Positions 38,190-47,478 of a stretch of DNA of 64,000 nt are shown one piece after another. Origin of the DNA: PALSA-660 sp963726435 (GTDB lineage: Bacteria > Actinomycetota > Coriobacteriia > Anaerosomatales > PALSA-660); the NCBI GenBank assembly GCA_963726435.1, contig CAVSCJ010000005.1, forward strand, positions 1 to 64,000, given 5' to 3'. The position numbers and the translations under genes were made by a program. Under the pieces are notes generated by a model. That model was not told the origin of the DNA and made no database searches. It saw only the letters and a list, made by a program, of their open reading frames with translations. Numbering within the stretch: position 1 is the first letter of the stretch; every line of letters starts with the position of its first letter.

Positions 38190-39061
38190 GGCGTCTCCTC
38201 GAGGATCGAACGGATGTAGTGGTAGTAGTCCGAAGAAGCCCCTTCGAGCGAGCGGACCAGGTCCTCGCGGCCGATGAAGCCCATCCGGTAGGCGATCTCC
38301 TCCGGACACGCGATCTTGAGTCCTTGCCGCTTCTCTATCGTCTGGACGAAGGTGCTCGCCTCGACGAGCGAGTCCGGCGTGCCGGTGTCGAGCCACGCCA
38401 TCCCGCGGCCCATGATGCGGACCTTGAGCGCACCGTCCGACAGGTAGAGATTGTTCAGCTCCGTGATCTCCAACTCGCCGCGGGCGGAAGGGCGAACCTG
38501 CTTCGCGAGATCGCATACGCGCCCGTCGTAGAAGTACAGGCCGGTGACCGCGAAGTTCGAGCGGGGAGCCTTCGGCTTCTCCTCGATCGAGAGCGCGGTC
38601 CCCTCCGAGTCGAATTCGACCACGCCGTAGCGCTCGGGATCGCGCACCTGGTACCCGAACACGACCGCTCCGCCTGCCTCGGCTTCGGCGCGCGCGCCGA
38701 GAAGCATCGAGCCGAGGCCGGTCCCGTAGAAGATGTTGTCGCCGAGCACGAGGCAGGCCGGACCCCCGTCCAGGAACGCCTCGCCGATGAGGAACGCCTG
38801 AGCGAGACCCTCCGGTCTCGGCTGGACCGCATAGTCTATGGCGACCCCCCACTGAGAGCCGTCCCCCAGCAGTCGCTCGAAGGCCGGCGCGTCGGTGGGA
38901 GTGGATATCACCAGGATCTCCCGGATGCCCGCGAGCAGCAGCGCCGACAGAGGGTAGTAGACCATCGGCTTGTCGTAGACCGGGATCAGTTGCTTGGACG
39001 TGCCGATGGTGATCGGGTGGAGCCGCGAACCGGACCCCCCGGCGAGGATGATGCCCTTCAC
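38186..39061 (-). CDS. rfbA: Glucose-1-phosphate thymidylyltransferase
   Basis: RfbA forms dTDP-glucose. The 291-residue protein starts MKGIILAGGSGSRLHPITIG with the nucleotide-binding loop and has DKPMVYYPLSALLLAGIREI, CLVLGDNIFYGTGL (metal Asp), SIEEKPKAPRSNFAVTGLYF and AWLDTGTPDSLVEAS. It is the first gene of the long operon reaching down to rex at 24,217. The stop overlaps the rfbC start by ATGA. Confidence 0.97.
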   Translation of the reverse strand: MKGIILAGGSGSRLHPITIGTSKQLIPVYDKPMVYYPLSALLLAGIREILVISTPTDAPAFERLLGDGSQWGVAIDYAVQPRPEGLAQAFLIGEAFLDGGPACLVLGDNIFYGTGLGSMLLGARAEAEAGGAVVFGYQVRDPERYGVVEFDSEGTALSIEEKPKAPRSNFAVTGLYFYDGRVCDLAKQVRPSARGELEITELNNLYLSDGALKVRIMGRGMAWLDTGTPDSLVEASTFVQTIEKRQGLKIACPEEIAYRMGFIGREDLVRSLEGASSDYYHYIRSILEETP

Positions 39062-39110
39062 GAAGATGCCTTCCCTCCGGCGACGGGCGCGCGTCGATCA
39101 CCCTGCGAGT

Positions 39111-40577
39111 CTAGCGCACCGGCCACTCCCGGTCCGTCGCGACGATAGGGATACTGCTCCGGATCATGTGGAGCAGACGCCACAGGGTGAGCTTGTTCCC
39201 CTGAGCGTCGTACCTGTGCCCGTAGAAGCGCAGCCGCCTCAGCGCGCCCAGGGTCGTGAACAAGCCCAGGATCGCGATCGCGCCCTTGCCCCACAGATGC
39301 TCGGCCGTGATCCCGAAACGACCGCCGGGATGCAGGGTCAGATAGAGTGTCGGCCGACTTCGCTTCAGGTAGGCAAGCATGCCGGACAGGAAGCGGTACT
39401 CGTTGCCGCCAAGATCCACGCTGACGAGACTGCGATCGGGCAGGTGCAAAGAGCCGACGAGTTCGTCGAAGGTCGGGGCATCCGGTGAGCTCTGGATCCC
39501 CGACACCTGCACACTGAGGGCGGTGATGTTCGGGATGCGCTCGGCGTTCAGGCGGATGCTTTCCTTCAGTTCCGCGAATCGTTCCGGGTCGGGCTCGACG
39601 GCGTACACCGCTCGAGCCAGACGGGCGGCATACAACGCCGTCTGACCGGGACCACTGCCGATCTCGAGATAAGAACTCGACTCATCCAGGAACCGATCAA
39701 GGATGTCGTAGGACTCGGGCCTCCACTCGCCGCGTGAGACCATGTTCCAGAGATCGCCGTGTCGGCCCGCTGCGACACGTATCGGCTCGCCCCAGAGCGG
39801 GACGGAGATCACCCCTGCATCCGAGGTGCCGTCTCTGAGGGTCCAGTGTGTGCTGGTCCTGATCGTGTCCCGGTAGAAGATCTCCTCCTCCGTCGGCCGC
39901 GCCGAGTCCTCGTACCACGGCAGATGCCTGGCGACGTAGGGCGCCGTCGTACGCAGGCATCGCAACCACGCGCCGCCTGCGGCCGTGGGGCGGTACAGCG
40001 CGAGAGTCGTGTCTATCGGGGCGCGATAGAACCCGTGCCTGACGCTGGCCGTCAGGAATCGCCTCTCATGTTCGACGACGCGATCCTTGAGCGCATAGTG
40101 CTCGGGCAGATCGTCGATCCTCAGCCCGAACCCCACCTTATCGACCTTGGGGTAGCGATCCAGACCCTCGCGGAATCGCGCGATGAAGTCGTCGGGGCAC
40201 TCTGGAACCGGCTCGATGTCGGAGTCGGTGTAGACGTAGTAGTCGCCGACGAAGCTCGCACCCACAGGCGTCGTCCACAGAGCGAGGTAGCCCACGTTGC
40301 TGTCAAGACGGAACACCCTGAGACGCTCGTCCCTGTAGTACTGGAGCAGGGGCTCGTAGGTGCTGTCGTTGTCGATGACGTAGATGTTCTCGTAGCCGCG
40401 GGCCCGAAGCGCGGCCACGACACGTCGGAGATACGAGAGGCGATTGAAGTTGTTGATGACGATCGGGACGCGTTTCGGCGCCCAAGCGGCACCCATGCCT
40501 TCGACTTCGAAGTCCTGCCTGACGCCGACGCCGTCGGCGCTGCGCATCGCTCGGATGGTGCCATTGTCTCCGAGCAT
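39111..40577 (-). CDS. Glycosyltransferase fused to FkbM-like methyltransferase
   Basis: The N-terminal 250 residues are a GT-A-like domain: VPIVINNFNRLSYLRRVVAA, YVIDNDSTYEPLLQYYRD, VYTDSDIEPVPECPDDFI (a DSD metal-type site). The C-terminal half, from about residue 300, is an FkbM-like SAM methyltransferase: SYLEIGSGPGQTALYAARLA, AVYAVEPDPERFAELKESI and SLVSVDLGGNEYRFLSGML. It probably adds a sugar and methylates a glycan, or the GT part has another role. A fusion of this kind is uncommon. It lies in the gap between rfbA and the next GT gene. Confidence 0.8.
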   Translation of the reverse strand: MLGDNGTIRAMRSADGVGVRQDFEVEGMGAAWAPKRVPIVINNFNRLSYLRRVVAALRARGYENIYVIDNDSTYEPLLQYYRDERLRVFRLDSNVGYLALWTTPVGASFVGDYYVYTDSDIEPVPECPDDFIARFREGLDRYPKVDKVGFGLRIDDLPEHYALKDRVVEHERRFLTASVRHGFYRAPIDTTLALYRPTAAGGAWLRCLRTTAPYVARHLPWYEDSARPTEEEIFYRDTIRTSTHWTLRDGTSDAGVISVPLWGEPIRVAAGRHGDLWNMVSRGEWRPESYDILDRFLDESSSYLEIGSGPGQTALYAARLARAVYAVEPDPERFAELKESIRLNAERIPNITALSVQVSGIQSSPDAPTFDELVGSLHLPDRSLVSVDLGGNEYRFLSGMLAYLKRSRPTLYLTLHPGGRFGITAEHLWGKGAIAILGLFTTLGALRRLRFYGHRYDAQGNKLTLWRLLHMIRSSIPIVATDREWPVR

Positions 40578-40619
40578 CGTCTCCCCAACTCGCGGTCAGC
40601 GGCGTCTCTTCATTCTATC

Positions 40620-40640
40620 GCCCCGGTGAGAGCCGGGGCA
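40620..40640 (-). promoter_or_regulatory. Hairpin between two glycosyltransferase genes
   Basis: A seven-base stem (GCCCCGG/CCGGGGC) with a six-base loop lies between the gene ending at 40,731 and that starting at 40,577. TAGAAT follows it at about 40,611-40,616, so it may mark a terminator or promoter. No T-run is present. Confidence 0.35.
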
Positions 40641-40730
40641 TCGCGGAAGCCGATGGTAGAATCCCCGCGAGCTGAGGTCCGCGAGGGTCGTCTCCCACTG
40701 ACGACGACGGCGACGACGCGACTGGCCGTC

Positions 40731-41603
40731 TCAGCGAACCGGCACGGATCGCAGGCGGCGGAGAACCGAGCGCACCGTCGCTGCGGGGTGTCCGAGATGA
40801 ACGAGCGCGACTCTGGCCGCGCGTCGCGTTGGAGACCCTTCGAGTTCGGCGATCCGCACCTGATTGCCACGGATCGAATCGTCCAGCGCTATGCGCTCTT
40901 CGCGCGACAGCGCCACGGAGTGCTCGAGATCGCGGAGGATCCGGATGTTCGAGCGCAGAACGACTTCAGCGCTCGACGACTTCTGAGACGCGCTCAACCT
41001 GTGCATGGACAGCGCCATCGGCAGGTAGCAGCGCCGCGCTCCCCGAGCCATCGCGCGAAGCCAGAAGTCGTAGTCCTCGCCGAATACGCCGGCTCGATAG
41101 CCTCCGACGAGATCGAAGAGTCCCCTTCGGTACGCAGCTCCGACGCCGTAGAAGCACCCACGGATGAGGTTGGCCAAGTCGAGTCGCTCCTCCGGCCGAT
41201 CAGGTGCGTAAACCAGCTCGGTCGACCCGTCCGGCTTCAGGAAGTAGCCGTTGGTGGAAACGATGTCGCAGCCTCTGTCTGCATCGACGAACCGTGACAA
41301 CTCGGACACTAGGTCCGGCAGGAGGATGTCGTCGGCCGAGCAGAGGACGACGAAGTCACCCGTCGCGGTGGACACCCCCGTGTTGTACGCGCCGGCGGTT
41401 CCCTGGTTCGGCTGGGAGAGGGCACGCACCCTCGGGTCCTTGGCGGCGTACCCACGAGCAATCGCCAGGGTGGCGTCATAGGAGCCATCGTCGACGACCA
41501 CGCATTCCCAGTCTTCGGACTCCTGCGCCAAGACCGCATCGAGCGTTTCGGGCAGCGTGGCTTCCGCGTTGTAGGCTGGCACCACGATCGAGAACTTGGT
41601 CAC
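40731..41603 (-). CDS. GT2-type glycosyltransferase
   Basis: The 290-residue protein has a full GT-A domain: KFSIVVPAYNAEATLPETLD, VVVDDGSYDATLAIARGYA, LSQPNQGTAGAYNTGVSTAT, VVLCSADDILLPDLVSEL (DD metal site) and GVFGEDYDFWLRAMARG. The GTG at 41,603 is preceded by GGTGG. It is read divergently from the plus-strand block at 41,760. Sugar specificity is unknown. Confidence 0.88.
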   Translation of the reverse strand: MTKFSIVVPAYNAEATLPETLDAVLAQESEDWECVVVDDGSYDATLAIARGYAAKDPRVRALSQPNQGTAGAYNTGVSTATGDFVVLCSADDILLPDLVSELSRFVDADRGCDIVSTNGYFLKPDGSTELVYAPDRPEERLDLANLIRGCFYGVGAAYRRGLFDLVGGYRAGVFGEDYDFWLRAMARGARRCYLPMALSMHRLSASQKSSSAEVVLRSNIRILRDLEHSVALSREERIALDDSIRGNQVRIAELEGSPTRRAARVALVHLGHPAATVRSVLRRLRSVPVR

Positions 41604-41759
41604 TGGGCCACCCGGCTCGTGATTGACAGTCGTATCGGGACCGTGCGTCCCGGATAGTATCATCGTCCCAACCACACGGATGGGAAGGCCTGCGAAGGAT
41701 GCGGCCGCAGCGGCCTGTCCATCTCGCGGTACGCAACCGACGAGGGCCGGAGGCACAGC

Positions 41760-42599
41760 GTGATCTATCTCAATGCCGAGATAGTCAGTGGGTTGGGCGA
41801 AGACACGTTCTGGACCTGGTTCCACAGGGAGTTCCCAAACAGCGTGTTCCAGGAGCCGACCACTCTCCGCGACGACGACGTGCTCCTCCGCTATTCGACC
41901 CTCGGCTTCCTGCCTGTGATCGGCAAGCAGGTGGCGCTGTGCTGGGAACTCTATCCCGGCATGAAGGAGCGGTTTGGAACCACCATCTGGGACGAGAAGA
42001 TCGACGAGAAGGTGCGAGAGACGGCGTCGCTACTCGACCTATAGAACCGTCGCATCGGCCCTTACGCAGGGCGACTACCAGGAGTTCGGCTCTGTCGAAG
42101 ATTCATCCCCATCGGTGTCGATACGGACCTCTTCCGACCGCTGCCCGACAGAGCAGCGCTTCGCTCCAAGTACGGCTTACCCCAAGACAAGAGAATCGGC
42201 ATATGGGTCGGTACCGGCCATCCGACGAAGGGCTACGGACTGCTTCTGGAGTACGCGCGCTCCCACCCCGACGTCCACTGGATCACAATCTGCAAGACGG
42301 AGACGGAAGCCGTCGCGATGCCGGGCGCGACCTCGTTCATCAAGGCGCCACAAGCAACCACCTGCGAACTCATCAACGCCGCTGACTTCTTCCTCTCGAC
42401 CAGTCTCCTCCATCCCTTCTTCATGGCCGAGTGGGAAGCGCTCTCGTGCAACGCACGGATGGAGATCATCGGCGAGCCCGTCAAGGAGTTCGTCCCGTCG
42501 GCCGAACCGAGGGACGATGTCTTCCGGCTCGGGTGGGACCGGCGGCAAGTGAAGTCGGTCTGGGAGCGGTTCTTCAGCGAGCGAGGAATCAGGTGGTAG
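41760..42599 (+). CDS. GT4-like glycosyltransferase (frameshifted)
   Basis: Joined across indels near 42,010 and 42,095, the text reads VIYLNAEIVSGLGEDTFWTW, FLPVIGKQVALCWELYPGMK, RTVASALTQGDYQEFG, FIPIGVDTDLFRPLPDRAAL, RIGIWVGTGHPTKGYGLLLE, then TSFIKAPQATTCELINAADF and FMAEWEALSCNARMEIIGEP. The middle is typical of a GT-B C-terminal domain; the N-terminal part is less typical. It is the first gene of a plus-strand block ending with an ABC exporter. I infer sequencing indels because the joined text remains coherent. Confidence 0.65.
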
Positions 42600-42603
42600 C
42601 CAA

Positions 42604-43648
42604 TTGAGGGTCTCAATCGTCTCGCTCATCTACCAGTCGGCGGTCCTTGCAGACTGGGTGCACGATTCGGTCTTGAAGTTCACCCCGATGATCAGATCGG
42701 GGAGATGCGGAGTTCTTCTTCGTGGCGAACGACCCGACCCCCGGGCTCCTGGCCCATCTGGACCGGCGCGGCTACCCACACACCACGAACCACAATAGGG
42801 CCTACAGCGATGATGAGCTCTTCGCCCTTGGCTATGGGACGCCCGAGTACATGAGCCGCGTCTACCGCGGCTACAACGAAGGGATCCGGCACGCCAAAGG
42901 CGACTACGTCGTACTCGTGAACAGTGACAACTACTTCTCGCCCGACTGGCTCGAGAACCTGCTCAAGTATTCTGACAGGACCAAGACCATCTCGTCGACT
43001 CTGGTCGAACGATCGCACCCCAAGTTCGGCGTCTTTCCGGGTGCGGTGAATGGGGAGTTCGGCGGCACCGTCGCCGAGTTCGACGAGGCAGCCTTCCTGT
43101 CGTTCGTCGCTGCGACCAAGAAGACCGGTCTCCGCGCAGGCGGAGCGTACATGCCGACACTATTCCACAGGGACATCGCCATCGAGGCCGGGATGTACCC
43201 GACCGGCAACGTCGCGGGTTCCGATTTCGCGCACATCCGCAGGTACGGCGACGAAGCGTTCTTCGACGCCTTGGAATCACTTGGAGTCGAGCACCTCACT
43301 GCCCTCGACTCAATCGTGTACCACCTCAAAGAGGGCGAGCGAGAAGACGCGCCGCTCCTCCGAACGCTCGAGGGCGATCCCCGTGAGCCAGACGGCATCG
43401 ATTCCCAGCTCACCCAAGCGACGCCCTATCCGATCACTCCGGCAATCGGACCTGTCTACGATCCTCTCTATCCGAATCCCCGTCATGCGCTCATACTGAC
43501 CGGCTTGCTGGGCAAAACGCTCCCGCGCTCGGCGACCACGCCCATGCAGCTCCTGCGGAAGATGGCGGTGCAGGCCCTTGGAAGGACGCACCTTCTGGGT
43601 GTCGCACGACGTGTACGACGGGCGCTCGGAAGTATGAGGGCTTCATAG
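42604..43648 (+). CDS. GT2-type glycosyltransferase (frameshifted)
   Basis: The start is a TTG giving MRVSIVSLIYQSAVLADWVH. A one-base shift near 42,703 restores GDAEFFFVANDPTPGLLAHL. Downstream are YNEGIRHAKGDYVVLVNSDN (DxD-like site), SSTLVERSHPKFGVFPGAVN and MPTLFHRDIAIEAGMYPTGN. This is a GT-A glycosyltransferase with a longer than usual C-terminal tail. It follows the previous gene by four bases, so the two are probably co-translated. Confidence 0.75.
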
Positions 43649-43787
43649 CGTCAGCACCTTCGCCCATTTAGCAGGAACACCCCGCGTTCGACGGCAACCC
43701 TTGCTCTGAGAACAGCGGCGCGGCCCACGGCACAGGATGTGGCTTCACGTTCATCCGGATCTCGACGGGCACAGAGGGGATCGGATC

Positions 43788-44477
43788 ATGGCGGCCTCAG
43801 TCCCAAGCTCAATCGCGAGCGGTGAGACTCGCTGGCACGTCGGATTCATCTCGGAACTGGCGCGTACTCTTCGCCCAGAGGTCTACGTTGAGCTCGGAAT
43901 TCACACAGCCGAGCTGTTCAACATGGTCATGCCGTTTGCCGGCAGAGCGATCGCCGTTGACATGGATCCGGCAGCCGGTCGCTATGTCGCCAACGCGTCG
44001 AACGCGCACTTCTTCTGCGGGACAACGGATTCGTTCCTCGCGGAGGCCGCACTGTCCGGCCTCGGCATCGACATGCTCTTCATAGATGCCGACCACTCGC
44101 GTGAATCGGTGCTGCGGGACTTCCGCGGCTACTTCCCGCATGTTCGACCGCAGGGTCTTATTCTGCTGCATGACAGTGATCCCGACGCCGAACTCATCGA
44201 CCCTGATTGGTGCGGGGACGGGTACCTGGCCGTCGAGGAGCTCTCCCGGGAGACTGCCAGCTACGAGATGGTCACCATCCCGCTGTCACCGGGGCTGACG
44301 ATTTGCCGAAAGCGGACGCAGCAGTTGTCCTGGAGGGAACCGCATTCCGGCGGGATGCGACCGGCACAATGGGGTCTCCACCGCGATGCCGACAGGGCAT
44401 TCGTTAGCCTCTCGAAGCCGGACTCCAAAGGGCTCTCCGATCTTGCTCGAAGGGTGCGCGCCCGCCTTCACCTCTAG
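43788..44477 (+). CDS. Class I SAM-dependent methyltransferase
   Basis: The protein has VYVELGIHTAELFNMVMPFA (the SAM-binding Gly loop), IAVDMDPAAGRYVANASNA, SGLGIDMLFIDADHSRESVL and LILLHDSDP. It resembles the Methyltransf_24/cephalosporin-hydroxylase-like group found in glycan clusters, which methylate sugars. I chose the ATG at 43,788 with GAGGGG upstream; an earlier ATG at 43,737 is possible. It lies among glycosyltransferases, so a sugar methyltransferase is likely. Confidence 0.8.
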   Translation: MAASVPSSIASGETRWHVGFISELARTLRPEVYVELGIHTAELFNMVMPFAGRAIAVDMDPAAGRYVANASNAHFFCGTTDSFLAEAALSGLGIDMLFIDADHSRESVLRDFRGYFPHVRPQGLILLHDSDPDAELIDPDWCGDGYLAVEELSRETASYEMVTIPLSPGLTICRKRTQQLSWREPHSGGMRPAQWGLHRDADRAFVSLSKPDSKGLSDLARRVRARLHL

Positions 44478-44619
44478 CACCTGCACGGCCCTGCGGACGC
44501 CGAAGCCGCCATGACCCTCTACCATCGCGACACCGGCCTTGAGGAGGCGCGCTTGGCCAACGGGTGTCATGCGCGCCGTATCATGTCAGCGGACCCGTCT
44601 CACGAGAGAGGCACGGCGC

Positions 44620-45498
44620 ATGCCGGAGGTCACCAAGCGCGACATCGCCGCGGTCATCGTGCTGTATCACCCTCCGGGGACCGTCCGCGACAACGTCGCC
44701 GCATTCGCGAACCAGGTGGACCGGGTCTTCGCGGTCGACAATTCCGAGCGACCGGACAGCGCTCTGGTCGATTCCCTGCGGACCTGCGAGAACCTCGACT
44801 ACCTCGCCTTGGGCGACAACCTGGGGATCGCCGCCGCGCTCAATGCGGGCGCCGAACGAGCCCGGGCGGCCGGGTACTCATGGATCCTAACGATGGACCA
44901 GGACAGCACTCCCGAACCCGATATGGTCGAGAAGATGCTCGCATGCTTGGACTCGGAACCTGCGAGACCTGAGATCGGGATGCTCTCTCCCGAACACCAT
45001 CAGGTGGGCGCCCCCGCGCCTCAGCGCGTCGAAGGCTGCGCGGACGTGCTCACGGCCATGACCTCCGGCAACCTGCTGTCGCTCGCGGCCTTCGGGGACG
45101 TCGGACCCTTCATGGAGGAGCTCTTCATCGATCGGGTGGACGCTGAGTACTGTCTTCGCCTCCACCGCAACGGGTATCGCGTCGTCGTCGCGGGCGGGGC
45201 GGTCCTGCACCACAGGGTCGGTGCGACCCGGCGTCGCAGGTTCCCGTACCCTGCCTTCCCATCGAACCACTCCCCGCTTCGCCACTACTACATCGCAAGG
45301 AACCGCTTCGCGGTCGCGCGCATGTACCGGACCGACTTCCCGGGGTACGGCCGCTTCGAGATGCGACACTTGGCGAAGGAGATCGCCAAGGTCCTCATCT
45401 ACGAAACCTCGAAGCTCGAGAAGCTCCGCATGATGTGGCGCGGCTACCGCGACTACCGGAGGGGACGGACGGGCCGATTCGAGGAGAACGCCCGCTAG
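44620..45498 (+). CDS. GT2-type glycosyltransferase (rhamnosyltransferase-like)
   Basis: The 292-residue protein has AAVIVLYHPPGTVRDNVAAF, RVFAVDNSERPDSALVDSL, GDNLGIAAALNAGAERARAA, SWILTMDQDSTPEPDMVEKM (DxD site) and FIDRVDAEYCLRLHRNGYRV. These match the rhamnosyltransferase-like GT2 family. The ATG at 44,620 has GAGAGAGG upstream. dTDP-rhamnose from the rfb genes is a plausible donor. Confidence 0.9.
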   Translation: MPEVTKRDIAAVIVLYHPPGTVRDNVAAFANQVDRVFAVDNSERPDSALVDSLRTCENLDYLALGDNLGIAAALNAGAERARAAGYSWILTMDQDSTPEPDMVEKMLACLDSEPARPEIGMLSPEHHQVGAPAPQRVEGCADVLTAMTSGNLLSLAAFGDVGPFMEELFIDRVDAEYCLRLHRNGYRVVVAGGAVLHHRVGATRRRRFPYPAFPSNHSPLRHYYIARNRFAVARMYRTDFPGYGRFEMRHLAKEIAKVLIYETSKLEKLRMMWRGYRDYRRGRTGRFEENAR

Positions 45499-45623
45499 GA
45501 CGCGCGTCGGGATGAGGTCGTCGGCGCGGGCTACAGAATGGCTTCAGAGCGCCGGGCACGGGGTGTCTGCTCTATTGTTGTCAGCGTAGCGAGCGTTCCC
45601 GCCCGAACTCGGGGGACCCTACC

Positions 45624-47465
45624 GTGCACAAGCTCCTCGATCGGCTCGCCGAGTACACCAGGATCAACGCGATCCGCCGCATGTTCGGCATGCTGCGGAT
45701 GCGGCGCACGGAGATCGCCGCGCTCGTGACGTTCGCCATGGCGTACGCGGCGCTTGAAGGGTTCGGCATCGGCATGCTTCTTCCGGTGCTGCAGTATGCG
45801 CAGGACGGACCGAAGGTGATCCAGCAGGCGCAGGGCGGCCTGTGGGGGGCGCTCGTTGCCGGCAGCCGATGGATCGGCGTCCCGCTGAATCTCGTGACGC
45901 TCCTGCTGCTCTCGTTCATCCCGATCGTGCTTCGCCAAGTGACGTTCTACCTCAACGCCTGGTACTCGGCGCTGGTGCAGAACCGGGCCATGATCCGCCT
46001 GCGCGTCGAGGGCTTCGACGCACTGGCCCACACCGACCTGTCCTTCATCGCGCGCCGCAGCCAGGGCGACCTGCTCGCCTTCCTGACAGGCCAGGTCGAC
46101 GGCGCCGGGCAGGCGCTGATCCAGTTCCTGCGTCTCATCTCCGTCATCGCGCTCATCGTCATCTACTCCGCTGCGCTGCTCGTCGTCTCACCGCTCATGA
46201 CGGTCATCGCGATCGTCGCCGTGCTGCTGATGTCCGTGGTCGCGCGCGCCAACATCAAGCGCGCCCGCCAGCTCGGCACCCGCGCGAGCCAGCTGTCGCG
46301 GCAGGCCTACTCGTCGTTCGCCGAACGGGTCGCCGCGCTGCGGCTCATCAAGATGCTCGGCCAGGAGAAGAGGGAGACCGCGCACGCGCGCGAGCTCTCC
46401 GATTCGCTCATGGACGCCAACGTCCAGATCGCGCTGTCGCAGGCCCGCATCGAGGTGACCGTGGACCCGGGGCTGATGCTGGGCGCGTTCGTCGTGCTGT
46501 TCGTCGGGATCCAGTACCTCGGCATGTCCCTCGCCGGCCTGGGGGTGTTCCTCTTCGTGCTGCTCCGCATGAACGGGAAGGCCAAGGAGTTCAGCACCGG
46601 GCGACAGACCATGTCCTCCTACCTTGAAAGCCTGCTGTTCGTCGAGCGCACGACGCGCGAAGCGCGCGCCGCCCGCCACATCGTCAGCGGTCCGCGGACC
46701 TTCGAGGGCTTGCGGCACGCGATCACCTTCGAGGACGTCTCGTTCGCATACGATCCCGACGACGAGCGCTCCTCGGAGCCGGACGCGGTGCTCACGGGCG
46801 TGCGCGCCGAGATTCCCGCGCGCAAGACCACAGCGATCGTCGGCCGCTCGGGCGCCGGCAAGTCCACGATGGTCGAGCTCATCCCGCGCCTCAAGGACCC
46901 GACGTCCGGACGGGTGCTGATCGACGGGTCCGACGTGCGCGATTTCGAGCTCCGCGGGTTGAGGCGCCGCGTCGGCTACATGACGCAGGACGCGGTTCTC
47001 TTCGACGACACGGTCTTCGGGAACCTCATCTACGGCCTCGAACGGGAGCCGACCACCGAGGAGGTGCGTTCCGCGCTCGAGGGGAGCTTCGCCGCGTCCT
47101 TCGTCGACGCGATGCCCGACGGCGTCGAGACCCGCGTCGGCGACCGCGGCGTCCGCCTGTCGGGTGGCGAGCGCCAGCGGCTCGGACTCGCCCGCGTGCT
47201 GCTGCAGGACCCGGACATCCTGATCCTCGACGAGCCGACCAGCGCGCTCGATTCCGAGTCGGAGAGCTACATACAGGAGGCGCTCGACAGGGTCCGGGCC
47301 ACCAAGACGATCATCGTGATCGCGCACCGGTTGTCGACCGTCCAGAAGGCGGACCAGATACTGCTGCTCGACGGCGGATGCATCGCGGAGCGCGGCACGC
47401 ATCAGGAGCTGCTCGCGCTGGACGGCGCGTACTCGCGGCTGTTCGAGTCGCAGCTTCGGAGCTGA
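45624..47465 (+). CDS. ABC-type exporter (MsbA-like, fused membrane and ATPase domains)
   Basis: The 613-residue protein has about six membrane helices up to residue 330 and an ATPase half with Walker A GRSGAGKST (about 407-415), the signature LSGGERQRLGLARVLLQD (about 512), Walker B ILILDEPTSALD (about 532) and HRLSTVQKADQILLLDGG. Exporters of this type flip lipids or lipid-linked sugars across the membrane. It ends the plus-strand glycosyltransferase block, so a glycolipid flippase is likely. It converges with gmd, 13 bases apart, without a visible terminator. Confidence 0.9.
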   Translation: MHKLLDRLAEYTRINAIRRMFGMLRMRRTEIAALVTFAMAYAALEGFGIGMLLPVLQYAQDGPKVIQQAQGGLWGALVAGSRWIGVPLNLVTLLLLSFIPIVLRQVTFYLNAWYSALVQNRAMIRLRVEGFDALAHTDLSFIARRSQGDLLAFLTGQVDGAGQALIQFLRLISVIALIVIYSAALLVVSPLMTVIAIVAVLLMSVVARANIKRARQLGTRASQLSRQAYSSFAERVAALRLIKMLGQEKRETAHARELSDSLMDANVQIALSQARIEVTVDPGLMLGAFVVLFVGIQYLGMSLAGLGVFLFVLLRMNGKAKEFSTGRQTMSSYLESLLFVERTTREARAARHIVSGPRTFEGLRHAITFEDVSFAYDPDDERSSEPDAVLTGVRAEIPARKTTAIVGRSGAGKSTMVELIPRLKDPTSGRVLIDGSDVRDFELRGLRRRVGYMTQDAVLFDDTVFGNLIYGLEREPTTEEVRSALEGSFAASFVDAMPDGVETRVGDRGVRLSGGERQRLGLARVLLQDPDILILDEPTSALDSESESYIQEALDRVRATKTIIVIAHRLSTVQKADQILLLDGGCIAERGTHQELLALDGAYSRLFESQLRS

Positions 47466-47478
47466 GAGGTTCCTGACC

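Noticed and set aside
41604..41759. Strong divergent promoter from TTGACA at about 41,624
   Set aside because: No -10 at a usable distance on that strand; TAGTAT lies 26 bases away.
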